Source of the DNA: Chitinophagaceae bacterium
GTDB taxonomy: Bacteria; Bacteroidota; Bacteroidia; Cytophagales; Cytophagaceae
Assembly (NCBI GenBank): GCA_028288365.1
Contig: JAQBNU010000031.1
Coordinates: 1-64,000, forward strand
DNA length: 64,000 nucleotides
Direction: 5' to 3'
Shown piece by piece: positions 43,809 through 52,331 of this stretch. The position numbers and the translations under genes are program-made. The number at the start of each line of letters is the position of its first letter. The stretch's first letter is position 1. Under the pieces are notes generated by a model, which saw only the letters and a program-made list of their open reading frames with translations, had not been told where the DNA came from and did no database searches.

Positions 43809-46667
43809 TTATTTAGTACGCATCACACGCAGCAATTCTTTATGCTGATCGGTAGTAATGGAAATGAAATACATTCCTTCTGTTAAGCCCTGCTGCAATG
43901 CATTCAATGTCCACTGTTGATCTCCGGCAGATAGGTATTGATTTTTCAAAGGTGTTTGTACTACTCTACCGCTCAGGTCTATGATTTCTATCGTAGCTGT
44001 ACCGGCACTTGGCATGTTGTAACGAATTGTCAATTCATCCTGAAACGGATTGGGATATATATTCACCGCAGAAGTGTTTTGAGAAGCAGTAACATCTGTT
44101 GCTATTTGAACTACCGTTACTTTAAATGTATCCGCTACACATTCGTACACATCATTCACTACGTACGTTGTGTTTATTGTTGGCGCTACATTCACCATAC
44201 GAGTTTGTTCCGCAGAATGTGACCAAATATAATCACCTTTCCAGGAAGCTTTCAAATTCAGGTCGTCACCTGCATTGATCGTGATGTTCTGCACTTTGCT
44301 TGCGTCTTTGATGACCGTAAATTTATCGCGGATCAAACCGTCTGCACATAACCATTTTACATCTAATCTTGATCCTTGAACATTCAACACCAGTGAACCA
44401 CCGTTTGTTGCATTGGAATAATACATGGCGTCATGAGGGAAAGTAGATTGTGTTCCACCCAATTGACCAGATGATCCAGAAACTACGTAGATTGTGCCGT
44501 CCAGTGTATGTGCTTCATCTTTTAGATAGGTACAAGAATTAGATGAACCATCGTACACACCACTGGATTGACTCAGGTTATGTACTGCAGGATCAAACGA
44601 AGCTTCGTTTCCATAGTGTCCCTTCATGAGTCTGCTTCTTTCGTAATCGTGACTGTGTCCGCAAAGAATTAAATCTACTCCGTAACGTTCCAATATTTTT
44701 ATAAAGTTTTGTCTCATGCTGATCAACTCACCTTCCGTATCGGAGTTGTGAGAACCCATGGTATAAGGAGGATGATGCCAGTAAGCTACTATCCATTTTT
44801 GCGTGTTCGCAGAAAGATCTTGTTTGATCCAGGTGGCCTGTGCTCCGCTGGTATCGTACAAACGTGTGGCGTTGTTTTCATTTCCATAAGAATCCAATGC
44901 GAGGAAGTGTACGTTTCCATAATCGTAGGAATAGTATGCTTCTGTTAGTGAAGCCACTCCGCCGGCTTCACCATTGGATGGTGTTTCGAAAATAGTGAAG
45001 TAAGGTACGTTATGGTCGTTCTGGCGATTGGCATCGTTAGCATAATCGTGATTACCAGGCACCGGCCACATCGGCGCATGTTTCATGATGCTGCCTTCGT
45101 AGATGTCGAAAAAATTAGTTCCAAACTCCGTATCCAAACCGGCATTGTATGCATTGTCCCCCATCGTTAACCAACCGTTTGTAGTATCTGCTCCGATGTA
45201 TGTGTTGTATTGATCGAGTACATTTTTTTGATTGGTAGAATTGTTACCGCAATCTCCGATGACCCAGAATTTGTAATTACCTTCTGCACCAATGGTTGGA
45301 GAAGTAACAAAATAATTGTCTGCATCGCCTTGCAGCATACCTTCCGTACTGCTTCCGACACTGTAAAAATATTTAGTATAAGGAAGTAACCCTGTAATGG
45401 TAATGGTATGATCTGTCACTGCTCCAGCTAGTACTTCCGATTGAGAGAGCGCAGCAACATCAGTTCCATACATTACTTTGCTGTCAACCGCCTGATCTGT
45501 GAGCCAACGGAACGTCATACTGGATGAAGTTCCTTTTTGTAAATAAGGTCCTCTGGTCAATATTGCTGCAGCGGGTGGTGGAACAGGAGTGCCTTCCAGC
45601 TTTAAGACAAAAGAGATGTCACTGCTGTTTCCTGAGGACTGATGAATTTCAACTGCAATCGTATTGTTGCCTGACACCAATTGACTATTAGCCAATGTAA
45701 CGGTTTGTGTGTATACCGTATTCCCATCGTCACTACAAGCGGTGCTGGCAAAGGTTTGATAACCGATTGTACCGGTAGGCATGTTGTCTCTGAACAACTC
45801 CATTCCATTCACATACAAAATCATTCCATCGTCTCTTCTGTAACTAAAGGTAAATTGACTGAATTGACTGACATCAGCAATATTAAGCGTTTTTCTAAAA
45901 TATGTCGTTGGGTATTTATTGCTGCTGTTCGAACCGTAGCTAACCACCGTTGCTTCATCGCCATCACCATAACCTAGCTCGGCATTACCACTCGCCCATA
46001 AAGCATCATTGAAAGCAGACGTTGTCCAGGTGGTGCCTTGGTCACTGCCGTTGTCCAAATATTTCCAACTTGTGGCATAAGGAAAAACTTCTGAAGGAAC
46101 AGACTCTGCTGTCAATTGCATAATAAATGAAATGTCACTGCTGGTACCTACAGATTGGTGAATCTCTATTGCGATGGTATTACTACCCGTTAGTAACTTG
46201 CTATTCGCTAATGATAATGTTTGCGTATATACTGTATTCCCATCATCGCTGCATGTTGTACTGGCAAACGTTTGAAAGCCGATAACACCAGTAGCCATAT
46301 TGTCTCTGAAAATTTCTGTGCCATTGACATACACTACCATTCCATCGTCTCTTCTATAACTGAATGTAACTTCACCATATAAAGAGGCATCGGTTATATT
46401 GAATGTTTTACGGAAATAAGAGGTCGCGTATTTATTATTGGCATCTGCGCCATAACTTAAAACGGTTGCTTCATCACCGTCACCATAACCCAATTCTGCA
46501 TTACCACTCGCCCAGGACGCATCATTAAAAGCCGGTGCAATCCAGGCCGTACCCTGGTCACTGCCATTGTCAAGGTATTTCCAGGAAGTTGCATTAGGGA
46601 AAAGTGATGTTTGACAAATTGCAGATGATGCAATCATCAGGCATAACAAACTGTAGATTCTTTTCAT
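43809..46667 (-). CDS. Secreted metallophosphoesterase with T9SS sorting domain
   Basis: 952 aa with signal peptide (ending AICQ). Two N-terminal repeats (about 20-190 and 194-360) share ATSWKYLDNGSDQGT, ELGYGDGDEATV and RRDDGMV; each looks like a carbohydrate-binding-type beta domain. Then a fibronectin-like purple acid phosphatase N-domain (about 370-460) and a calcineurin-like domain: GDCGNN, MGDNAYNAG, PGNHDY, YWHHPPY and CGHSHDYERS. The last ~75 residues (VNIYPNPFQDELTI ... MYFISI) are a type A sorting domain for the type IX secretion system. It hydrolyses phosphate esters outside the cell. Confidence 0.93.
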   Translation of the reverse strand: MKRIYSLLCLMIASSAICQTSLFPNATSWKYLDNGSDQGTAWIAPAFNDASWASGNAELGYGDGDEATVLSYGADANNKYATSYFRKTFNITDASLYGEVTFSYRRDDGMVVYVNGTEIFRDNMATGVIGFQTFASTTCSDDGNTVYTQTLSLANSKLLTGSNTIAIEIHQSVGTSSDISFIMQLTAESVPSEVFPYATSWKYLDNGSDQGTTWTTSAFNDALWASGNAELGYGDGDEATVVSYGSNSSNKYPTTYFRKTLNIADVSQFSQFTFSYRRDDGMILYVNGMELFRDNMPTGTIGYQTFASTACSDDGNTVYTQTVTLANSQLVSGNNTIAVEIHQSSGNSSDISFVLKLEGTPVPPPAAAILTRGPYLQKGTSSSMTFRWLTDQAVDSKVMYGTDVAALSQSEVLAGAVTDHTITITGLLPYTKYFYSVGSSTEGMLQGDADNYFVTSPTIGAEGNYKFWVIGDCGNNSTNQKNVLDQYNTYIGADTTNGWLTMGDNAYNAGLDTEFGTNFFDIYEGSIMKHAPMWPVPGNHDYANDANRQNDHNVPYFTIFETPSNGEAGGVASLTEAYYSYDYGNVHFLALDSYGNENNATRLYDTSGAQATWIKQDLSANTQKWIVAYWHHPPYTMGSHNSDTEGELISMRQNFIKILERYGVDLILCGHSHDYERSRLMKGHYGNEASFDPAVHNLSQSSGVYDGSSNSCTYLKDEAHTLDGTIYVVSGSSGQLGGTQSTFPHDAMYYSNATNGGSLVLNVQGSRLDVKWLCADGLIRDKFTVIKDASKVQNITINAGDDLNLKASWKGDYIWSHSAEQTRMVNVAPTINTTYVVNDVYECVADTFKVTVVQIATDVTASQNTSAVNIYPNPFQDELTIRYNMPSAGTATIEIIDLSGRVVQTPLKNQYLSAGDQQWTLNALQQGLTEGMYFISITTDQHKELLRVMRTK

Positions 46668-46689
46668 AGCCAGAATATTTTTGTTGGTA

Positions 46690-46717
46690 CAAAAGTATAT
46701 CCCTGCTATTATTCAAA
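46690..46717 (-). promoter_or_regulatory. Promoter of the phosphoesterase gene
   Basis: On the minus strand, TTTG (46717-46714) and TACTTTTG (46697-46690) match -33 and -7 elements with a 16-base gap. The ATG lies 22 bases after the -7 box. Confidence 0.6.
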
Positions 46718-46787
46718 TGTTACCTAAAGATTAGGTTACGTTAATCAGCTTTGAAAATTTCGTTGCTGAAAATTTATTTTTTTTCTG

Positions 46788-47312
46788 CTATTTTAAAAAA
46801 TCGAATTGAAATACCAGTTCGTCAGTATTATATCCTCTGTTGCTGCAGCGTTCCACAATATGGGTATATAGTACCCGATCTATAAAAGGTTTTCTACATA
46901 ATATGAACAAATATTTTTTCTTTGGATGTCCGACCACTGCATACGAATAATCATCAGCCAATTCGATAATCCAGTAATCTCCTTTGAAAGGCCATACAAA
47001 TTGTGCCTTCATCTCTCCATTCTCTGATTCGGGTACCTGATACAATTTGGATGTGATGTTCTTACTTTCTGACTTGCCTTTACGAACTTTTTCATACGTC
47101 GTGTTCACATCGTAATATCCTTTTCCATTCAAGGTATAATGGTCAATCGTTTTCTTCCAATCTTTATCCAGCGCCGTTGGGATGGAAGACAAAGAAAACC
47201 ACCTACCTGAAAAATTTTCCAGGTCAACATGTGCTACCGGTTTATTTTCCTGAGCATACGTGATCATAAGAGAGGAATAAAAAAACAGCAGTATTAGGGT
47301 GGTTTTCATCAT
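46788..47312 (-). CDS. Lipocalin-family exported protein
   Basis: 174 aa from ATG 47312 (MMKTTLILLFF). Signal peptide ending ITYAQ. The lipocalin GxW motif is in LENFSGRWFSLSSIPTALDKDW, and the pattern DYWIIELADDYSYAVVGHPKKKYLFILCRKP plus a final Arg-rich helix matches bacterial lipocalin Blc. Such proteins hold lipids or haem-like molecules. Blc is usually lipid anchored; this one shows no lipobox. Confidence 0.9.
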   Translation of the reverse strand: MMKTTLILLFFYSSLMITYAQENKPVAHVDLENFSGRWFSLSSIPTALDKDWKKTIDHYTLNGKGYYDVNTTYEKVRKGKSESKNITSKLYQVPESENGEMKAQFVWPFKGDYWIIELADDYSYAVVGHPKKKYLFILCRKPFIDRVLYTHIVERCSNRGYNTDELVFQFDFLK

Positions 47313-47408
47313 ACGAACGTTGATGCGCAAAGTAAACAAACCAATCCGTCTATTGTTCTTTTGTTTGCAAAAAATAAAAAATGCATCCCTCCTTTTCAGA
47401 AAGCAAAA

Positions 47409-47444
47409 AAATACCGCATGTATTTCTATCTACATGCGGTATTT
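47409..47444. terminator. Hairpin with 14-bp arms
   Basis: AAATACCGCATGTA (47409-47422) pairs with TACATGCGGTATTT (47431-47444). It overlaps the end of the possible broken gene that follows and may end it. Confidence 0.7.
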
Positions 47445-47645
47445 CATTCTATCATCAGCTTTTTTCCCTTTCGATGCTCGTTTTATTTTCCTACGATGTC
47501 GATCCGTTTTAAATACGTCTGAAACCATATCGATCAAAGGTGTCTTCCCTACAATACCAGCACCGGGAGATGATTCCACATAGCCGCCAGTAATTTCCCA
47601 GAGAGATCACCGCTTGTATTGTTCGTAAAGTAAGTCCCTTGGGGC
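47430..47645 (-). pseudogene. Possible frameshifted gene remnant
   Basis: Two minus-strand frames meet near 47605. The first begins MPQGTYFTNNTSGDL at an ATG overlapping the end of the upstream gene. The second carries WEITGGYVESSPGAGIVGK through GKTPLIDMVSDVFKT to a basic tail ending MKYRM at 47430. Only a single CTCTCT-type slippage would join them into one protein of about 70 aa. Neither alone has a sensible start and end. No family recognised. It may be a real short gene with a frameshift, or chance frames. Confidence 0.35.
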
Positions 47646-47646
47646 A

Positions 47647-49422
47647 TTACCAAAGCGACACTTTGAATAATCTCGGCAGCATATTTTTCGGATCAACCGC
47701 AATCAAATACAAATTCTGTTTTTGATCATCTAATGCGATTCCTTTTTTTGAATGGTACAAGTTCAACGGTAAATTGTATTCATTCAACGCCGCATCATTT
47801 AAACCTACTACTCTCACCGCATAATCATTGGCTTCTAAGTTTCGTTGAATCTCCGAGCGGTTAGAAAGCGTGAGACTGTGAAAAGGTTTTGCGGTTCCGG
47901 GACCAACAGGATCTTTGTAAATCAAAAACACACCTTTATCGTTAGTGATCAATTGATACGTTTTATCATATGATGATTCCGTCAAGGGTAATTTTTTAAT
48001 CACATGTTGTCTGACGGGTTTCCCATCAGGACCGATGACCAAAACAATGTGCGAAGGATAAATGTGAATAGGGATTGGTAATGCGCTGGCGCCAGGTGCC
48101 GCATTTCCAGGGATAGAAGAATCTGTTCTTTTTTCTCCGATCAGATAAATAAATCCATTTTTATCCTGTACCACATCCTGCAGTAAAAAACCATCATCGG
48201 CCCAACCGCTGATGCTTGCACCAGCTCCACTGGTCAAGGCTCTCCAATCACCCAACAATGTAGACTGTACATTTTCAACACCTGTTGAGGACAACACAAA
48301 AGAAGTTACTGCCATCGTTTTATCATCAGGATGTCCGAAGAACAGCAAGTTTACTTTTCCCTCTTTTGCATAACTCACAAAAGGATTCACTTTGTTCGGT
48401 TTCTCTGTGATTTTAAAAGTATACTGAAATTGTTTGTTACCGACTTTATCCAGGTACACTACTTCATAATTACCCAATACCGTGTCGAGATTTTTTTTAC
48501 TCAATCCAAACACTCTGTGGTAAATGTAAATGAAGCCATTCGTTTTATTGTCTTCCACATTTCGTACTTCCGATACATAAGATTCTTTGCGTGAAAAGTT
48601 TAGTACAACCGGTGTCTCGTTTGTCTTCACTCCATTTCCATCGTAAGTTACAATGATGCGGTGCTTGTACATCGCCCATTTGTCTTCGTCAGCAACCGGT
48701 GTAACGAAGGCATAACGCTGTAAGACACTATAATCATTGGACGTAAGAAGTTCCATGGCTTCCATTCTTTTCCCTTCCGGTGTTTTTCTTTCGATGATAG
48801 GATTGACCAAGGAAAGTGGACCTGTCCTGTCTTTCAAATAGGCATTGGCGCGTGCATCGTAATCACCGATTGTATCTGCATAGATGCGAATTACTTTATT
48901 GTCCCTGTCTTCTGGAGGATCATTGCGCCATGTTTCGAAAAATACTTTTTGATCGCCATAAGATTTAATCGCATAAGGATATTTTCTGATCATGTCATTA
49001 AAGTAATTGCTATCAGCTGATACCTCTACCGGTGTAGACAAGCGATCAGCCAGCATCATGTTTAGTTTTTGATTTTGCTTATCTGCCGGAATAAACATTC
49101 TGTAATTGTAATAATCATCGAAACTACTTTTGATTTTCAAGTCAGCATCAAATTTTTTCGTATTCATCAACGGATAGTGTTGGTATCCGCCTACACTTCC
49201 TGCGAAGATGCCTGTTTGTACCATGACTGCGCCCGACACTTGTGTAAAGGTGTTCACTTCCACCGATCCATCACGTTTAGGAACGATGGCTTCTATGGCA
49301 CAGCGATTAGATTTCATGCCAAAAGGAAACCATTCGAAGTCCGTTTCCCTTACGATAAACTGTGCCGAGACTTGTTGCGCGATGCTACTCAAAAGCAGGA
49401 ATGATAAAATATATTTTTTCAT
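47647..49422 (-). CDS. Large exported protein of unknown function, 591 aa
   Basis: Starts at ATG 49422 (MKKYILSFLLLSSIAQQVSAQF); the longer frame upstream would add residues before a clear signal peptide. No family is recognised with confidence. The body is beta-rich, with repeating short units containing FNYTFKITEKPNKVNPFVSYAKEG-like strands, and resembles several secreted Bacteroidota proteins of unknown role. No sorting domain at the C-terminus (ends PRLFKVSLW). Upstream lies a palindromic repeat, not a recognisable promoter. Confidence 0.78.
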   Translation of the reverse strand: MKKYILSFLLLSSIAQQVSAQFIVRETDFEWFPFGMKSNRCAIEAIVPKRDGSVEVNTFTQVSGAVMVQTGIFAGSVGGYQHYPLMNTKKFDADLKIKSSFDDYYNYRMFIPADKQNQKLNMMLADRLSTPVEVSADSNYFNDMIRKYPYAIKSYGDQKVFFETWRNDPPEDRDNKVIRIYADTIGDYDARANAYLKDRTGPLSLVNPIIERKTPEGKRMEAMELLTSNDYSVLQRYAFVTPVADEDKWAMYKHRIIVTYDGNGVKTNETPVVLNFSRKESYVSEVRNVEDNKTNGFIYIYHRVFGLSKKNLDTVLGNYEVVYLDKVGNKQFQYTFKITEKPNKVNPFVSYAKEGKVNLLFFGHPDDKTMAVTSFVLSSTGVENVQSTLLGDWRALTSGAGASISGWADDGFLLQDVVQDKNGFIYLIGEKRTDSSIPGNAAPGASALPIPIHIYPSHIVLVIGPDGKPVRQHVIKKLPLTESSYDKTYQLITNDKGVFLIYKDPVGPGTAKPFHSLTLSNRSEIQRNLEANDYAVRVVGLNDAALNEYNLPLNLYHSKKGIALDDQKQNLYLIAVDPKNMLPRLFKVSLW

Positions 49423-49530
49423 GTCAAAAGTTGAGTGTAATAATGTTTGGGATTTAATGCTAATTAAGATTTCAATATTTACCAAATGTTTTTTGATATG
49501 TAGGAAAGTTTAAGCGACAAGTTCGACTAG

Positions 49531-49652
49531 TTTGGGGCGTGCCCCTGCGGGTCGGGCTATACGCTTCAAGTCCTCGCTCGGATCTCTCTTTACTTTAATC
49601 GTTCAAATATACTGGCTCGCTGTGGGCTTTTCGCTACTATCCCTCACGCAAC
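49531..49652. repeat. Intergenic repeat sharing modules with other loci
   Basis: Contains CGTGCCCCTGCGGGTCGGGCT, GCTGTGGGCTTTTCGCT (49618-49634) and ATCCCTCACGCAAC (49639-49652). The second module recurs at 16630-16646 with one change, the third exactly at 60885-60898, and TCGGGCT-type pieces at all three places. The gap of 325 bases between genes is filled by this and the next hairpin. It has no coding frame. Confidence 0.8.
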
Positions 49653-49680
49653 ATCCTATACCGATAGGATTTAATAACAA

Positions 49681-49718
49681 TGGGCTTATAACGTTTTAAA
49701 TAAGACGTTATAAGCCCA
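49681..49718. terminator. 13-bp hairpin, possible terminator of rluB
   Basis: TGGGCTTATAACG (49681-49693) pairs with CGTTATAAGCCCA (49706-49718), 30 bases past the rluB stop. No strong T-run. Confidence 0.55.
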
Positions 49719-49747
49719 TGATGTGATGATTTCTTAAATGAATTATT

Positions 49748-51592
49748 CTATTCCAGGTATTTCAATCGATTGATTTCTTGTGCAGATAAGAAACGCCATT
49801 TGCCTCTCGACAAATCTTTCTTCGTCAAACCTGCGTAAGCCACGCGGTCCAGCTTTTCTACTTCGTAGCCCAATTCTTCAAAGATACGACGTACAATGCG
49901 GTTGCGGCCTTCATGGATTTCAATTCCCAATATTTTACGTGTCTGATCTGTTACGGCAAGATCATCCACTTTTACTGGACCATCGAACAAACGCAATTTT
50001 CCACTTTTGATCGTTTCAAAATCTTTCTCAGCAATCGGCTTATTCAACTCGATCAGGTATATTTTTTTAATTTTACTGGATGGATGCGTTAACTTTTGTG
50101 CCAGGTCTCCATCGTTGGTAAACAACAACAGGCCTGTCGTATTACGATCCAGTCTGCCAACCGGAACAATGCGTTCTTTGCAGGCATTGGCTACAAGCGC
50201 CATCACCGTGCGGCGTTCCTGAGGATCGTCTGTAGTAGTAATGAAATCTTTAGGCTTGTTCAATAAAACGTAAACTGGTTTTTCCGGAGAAATAATTTTG
50301 CTGCCATATTTTACAGAATCACCAGGCATGACTTTCGTACCTAATTCTGTCACGACTTTACCGTTTACTTTTACCAATCCTTCCTGAATGAATTGATCCG
50401 CTTCTCTTCGCGAAGCAATACCTGCGTTAGATAAATAACGGTTCAGACGAATTCCTTCTTCTACAGGAGTTTCTTTGCTTCTTGCTTTTTTTACATTCAG
50501 TTCTCGGTGGAGACTGTCTGTCATTTCTTTTTCCTTATTGAATTTGATGTCGATGAAATCTTTATCGACTTTGCGACGCACCAATGCTTTCTCTGCACGC
50601 TTCGTCAAACCGGCATCTGCCGTTTTCTTCACCGCTACTTTTTTAGGTCCTCGCTTGCGTGCATTCAATTCATCTTCAACGGAACGAGATCTTGTTCTGC
50701 CGAAAAATTCATCTTCATTGAATCCGCTTTCTTCATTGCTTTCTTCTTTTTTCGAACCTCTACCAAAACTTTTTGGTAGACGCTCCGGTTTGTTTCCAAA
50801 CGAAGACGTTCTTTTTTTATCGAATGAACCTGTACCCTCTTTCTTGAAGCCACCAGCTTTGCCAGCACCACCACGAGGTCCTGAGGATGTTCTTTCACTT
50901 CTTTCCGATGAATCGCCTTCTTTTTTGAAACCTCCTGTTCTACTGCCTGCACCGCCACGAGGTCCTGAAGAAGTTCTTTCACTTCTTTCTGATGAACCAC
51001 CTTCTTTCTTGAAACCACCTGTTCTGCTGCCCGCACCACCACGAGGTCCTGAAGAAGTTCTTTCACTTCTTTCTGATGAACCGCCTTCTTTTTTGAAACC
51101 ACCTGTTCTGCTACCCGCGCCACGTGGACCTGTTGAAGGTCTTTCGCTTCTGCCAGATGAAGATGTTCTGTTTCTTTCGCCGGAACCTCCTTCACTTTTC
51201 TTTCTGAAAGTAGAAGGTTCTTCTGATCTGTTTTTTGTTCGAGGACCGCTAGAAGGTTTATCGCTTTTACTAAATCCTGCAGTCGATGAATTTCTTTTCT
51301 TGTCACCAAATCCTCCGGAACTTCTTTTTTTGAAGTTCGCGTCAGAAATACTTTTTTTCTCATCGCGACTTAGTTCTCCCGAAGCGGGACGTGAACTTCT
51401 ACCAGATGATTTCGATGCTCCGCGCGATCCTCCAGAAGGACGATCTTCTCTGCTGCCTGCAGATCTTCCCGCACCACGGCCTTTGTCGGATGACTTATCA
51501 AAAGCAAAAGCAGGCTTAGATTTTCCAGAGCCTGCTTTGCCGCGTGATGTATTGGAGGAAGATCTACTGTTCCCCTTCTTCTTGTTGTCCAT
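49748..51592 (-). CDS. rluB: Pseudouridine synthase RluB-type with repetitive basic extension
   Basis: 614 aa. The catalytic part is C-terminal: S4 RNA-binding domain (about 382-425, RLNRYLSNAGIASRREAD) and RsuA-type synthase with VGRLDRNTTGLLLFTNDGDL (catalytic Asp near 482) and IHEGRNRIVRRIF. The first ~370 residues are Ser/Arg/Gly/Lys-rich, disordered, with a 28-residue repeat GGSSERSERTSSGPRGGAGS-type repeated three full times (about 170-252) plus a degenerate copy before it. The enzyme modifies 23S rRNA near U2605 by family inference. The start overlaps the end of scpB by 29 bases. Confidence 0.92.
   Translation of the reverse strand: MDNKKKGNSRSSSNTSRGKAGSGKSKPAFAFDKSSDKGRGAGRSAGSREDRPSGGSRGASKSSGRSSRPASGELSRDEKKSISDANFKKRSSGGFGDKKRNSSTAGFSKSDKPSSGPRTKNRSEEPSTFRKKSEGGSGERNRTSSSGRSERPSTGPRGAGSRTGGFKKEGGSSERSERTSSGPRGGAGSRTGGFKKEGGSSERSERTSSGPRGGAGSRTGGFKKEGDSSERSERTSSGPRGGAGKAGGFKKEGTGSFDKKRTSSFGNKPERLPKSFGRGSKKEESNEESGFNEDEFFGRTRSRSVEDELNARKRGPKKVAVKKTADAGLTKRAEKALVRRKVDKDFIDIKFNKEKEMTDSLHRELNVKKARSKETPVEEGIRLNRYLSNAGIASRREADQFIQEGLVKVNGKVVTELGTKVMPGDSVKYGSKIISPEKPVYVLLNKPKDFITTTDDPQERRTVMALVANACKERIVPVGRLDRNTTGLLLFTNDGDLAQKLTHPSSKIKKIYLIELNKPIAEKDFETIKSGKLRLFDGPVKVDDLAVTDQTRKILGIEIHEGRNRIVRRIFEELGYEVEKLDRVAYAGLTKKDLSRGKWRFLSAQEINRLKYLE
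50837..51085 (-). repeat. Tandem 84-bp repeats inside rluB
   Basis: Three tandem units of 84, 84 and 81 bases encode the SSERSERTSSGPRGG repeat (50837-51085); a looser fourth unit extends to about 51190. Such a tract can gain or lose units by replication slippage without changing the frame. Confidence 0.85.
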
Positions 51593-52331
51593 TTTTTTCT
51601 TGATCTATATTATTTTCTTCCCCGCTGTTTTCCCCTTCGCTGTCTGTTTGTTCTTCCTGATGATGACTTGGAAAAATTTCTTCCTGTGTTTCCACTTCCA
51701 TCCCATCACTTGTTTGTGCTTGTACTCCTTCGCCTTCCATTAGTCCGAATTGCGCAAAGTCATTGAAGTTCGGATCCAGTTCTGTACCAATGGTATTTTC
51801 AAGCGTAGAGAAATCTTTTGGATTTGGTAATTCGGTCAAGCTGTTCAACCCGAAATACTCCATGAATTTTTTGCTTGTGCCGTACAACAATGGACGACCG
51901 ACACCATCAGATTTACCTTTGATTTCGATCAATTCTTTTTCCAATAATTTCTGAACAGCGTAATCGCAATTCACACCGCGTATATCTTCTATCTGTCCTT
52001 TAGTAATCGGTTGTTTGTAAGCGATGATCGCCATGACTTCCAAAGCAGAAGTAGATAATCTTTTTTTAGATTTTTGTTTTAGAAAAATCCCAAGACTTGT
52101 TTGATAAGCTGGCTTCGTCAGAAACTGATAGCCACCAGCAATCTTAAATACCTGAAAAGAAAACTCATCGGCTTCGTATTTCACCAGCAAAGAGTCAAGT
52201 GCTGCTTCGATGTCTTCGATCTGTACTTCCGCCTCAAACATCTCAGACATCACCAGTCTGATCTCTTCGGCTTTTACAGGTTCAGTCGCGCAGAACACAA
52301 TACTCTCAACATGATTTTGAAGAAAATCCAT
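51564..52331 (-). CDS. scpB: Segregation and condensation protein ScpB
   Basis: 255 aa. Residues 1-180 form two winged helices: MDFLQNHVESIVFCATEPVKAEEIR, ALEVMAIIAYKQPITKGQIEDIRGVNCD and LLYGTSKKFMEYFGLNSL. These belong to ScpB, the kleisin-interacting partner in the SMC complex for chromosome segregation. About 190-255 is an acidic Glu/Gln-rich tail, unusual in length. It shares a TAATG junction with the upstream DksA-like gene and overlaps rluB by 29 bases. Confidence 0.95.
   Translation of the reverse strand: MDFLQNHVESIVFCATEPVKAEEIRLVMSEMFEAEVQIEDIEAALDSLLVKYEADEFSFQVFKIAGGYQFLTKPAYQTSLGIFLKQKSKKRLSTSALEVMAIIAYKQPITKGQIEDIRGVNCDYAVQKLLEKELIEIKGKSDGVGRPLLYGTSKKFMEYFGLNSLTELPNPKDFSTLENTIGTELDPNFNDFAQFGLMEGEGVQAQTSDGMEVETQEEIFPSHHQEEQTDSEGENSGEENNIDQEKNGQQEEGEQ

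Noticed and set aside
50837-51190. CRISPR-like regular repeats
   Set aside because: The units are in-frame tandem coding repeats without unique spacers, inside rluB.
50475-51743. A 422-codon open frame on the plus strand opposite rluB
   Set aside because: It is a mirror of the repetitive Ser/Arg/Gly region; the true gene on the minus strand has known catalytic motifs, and the mirror frame gives Leu/Ser/Pro-rich low complexity.
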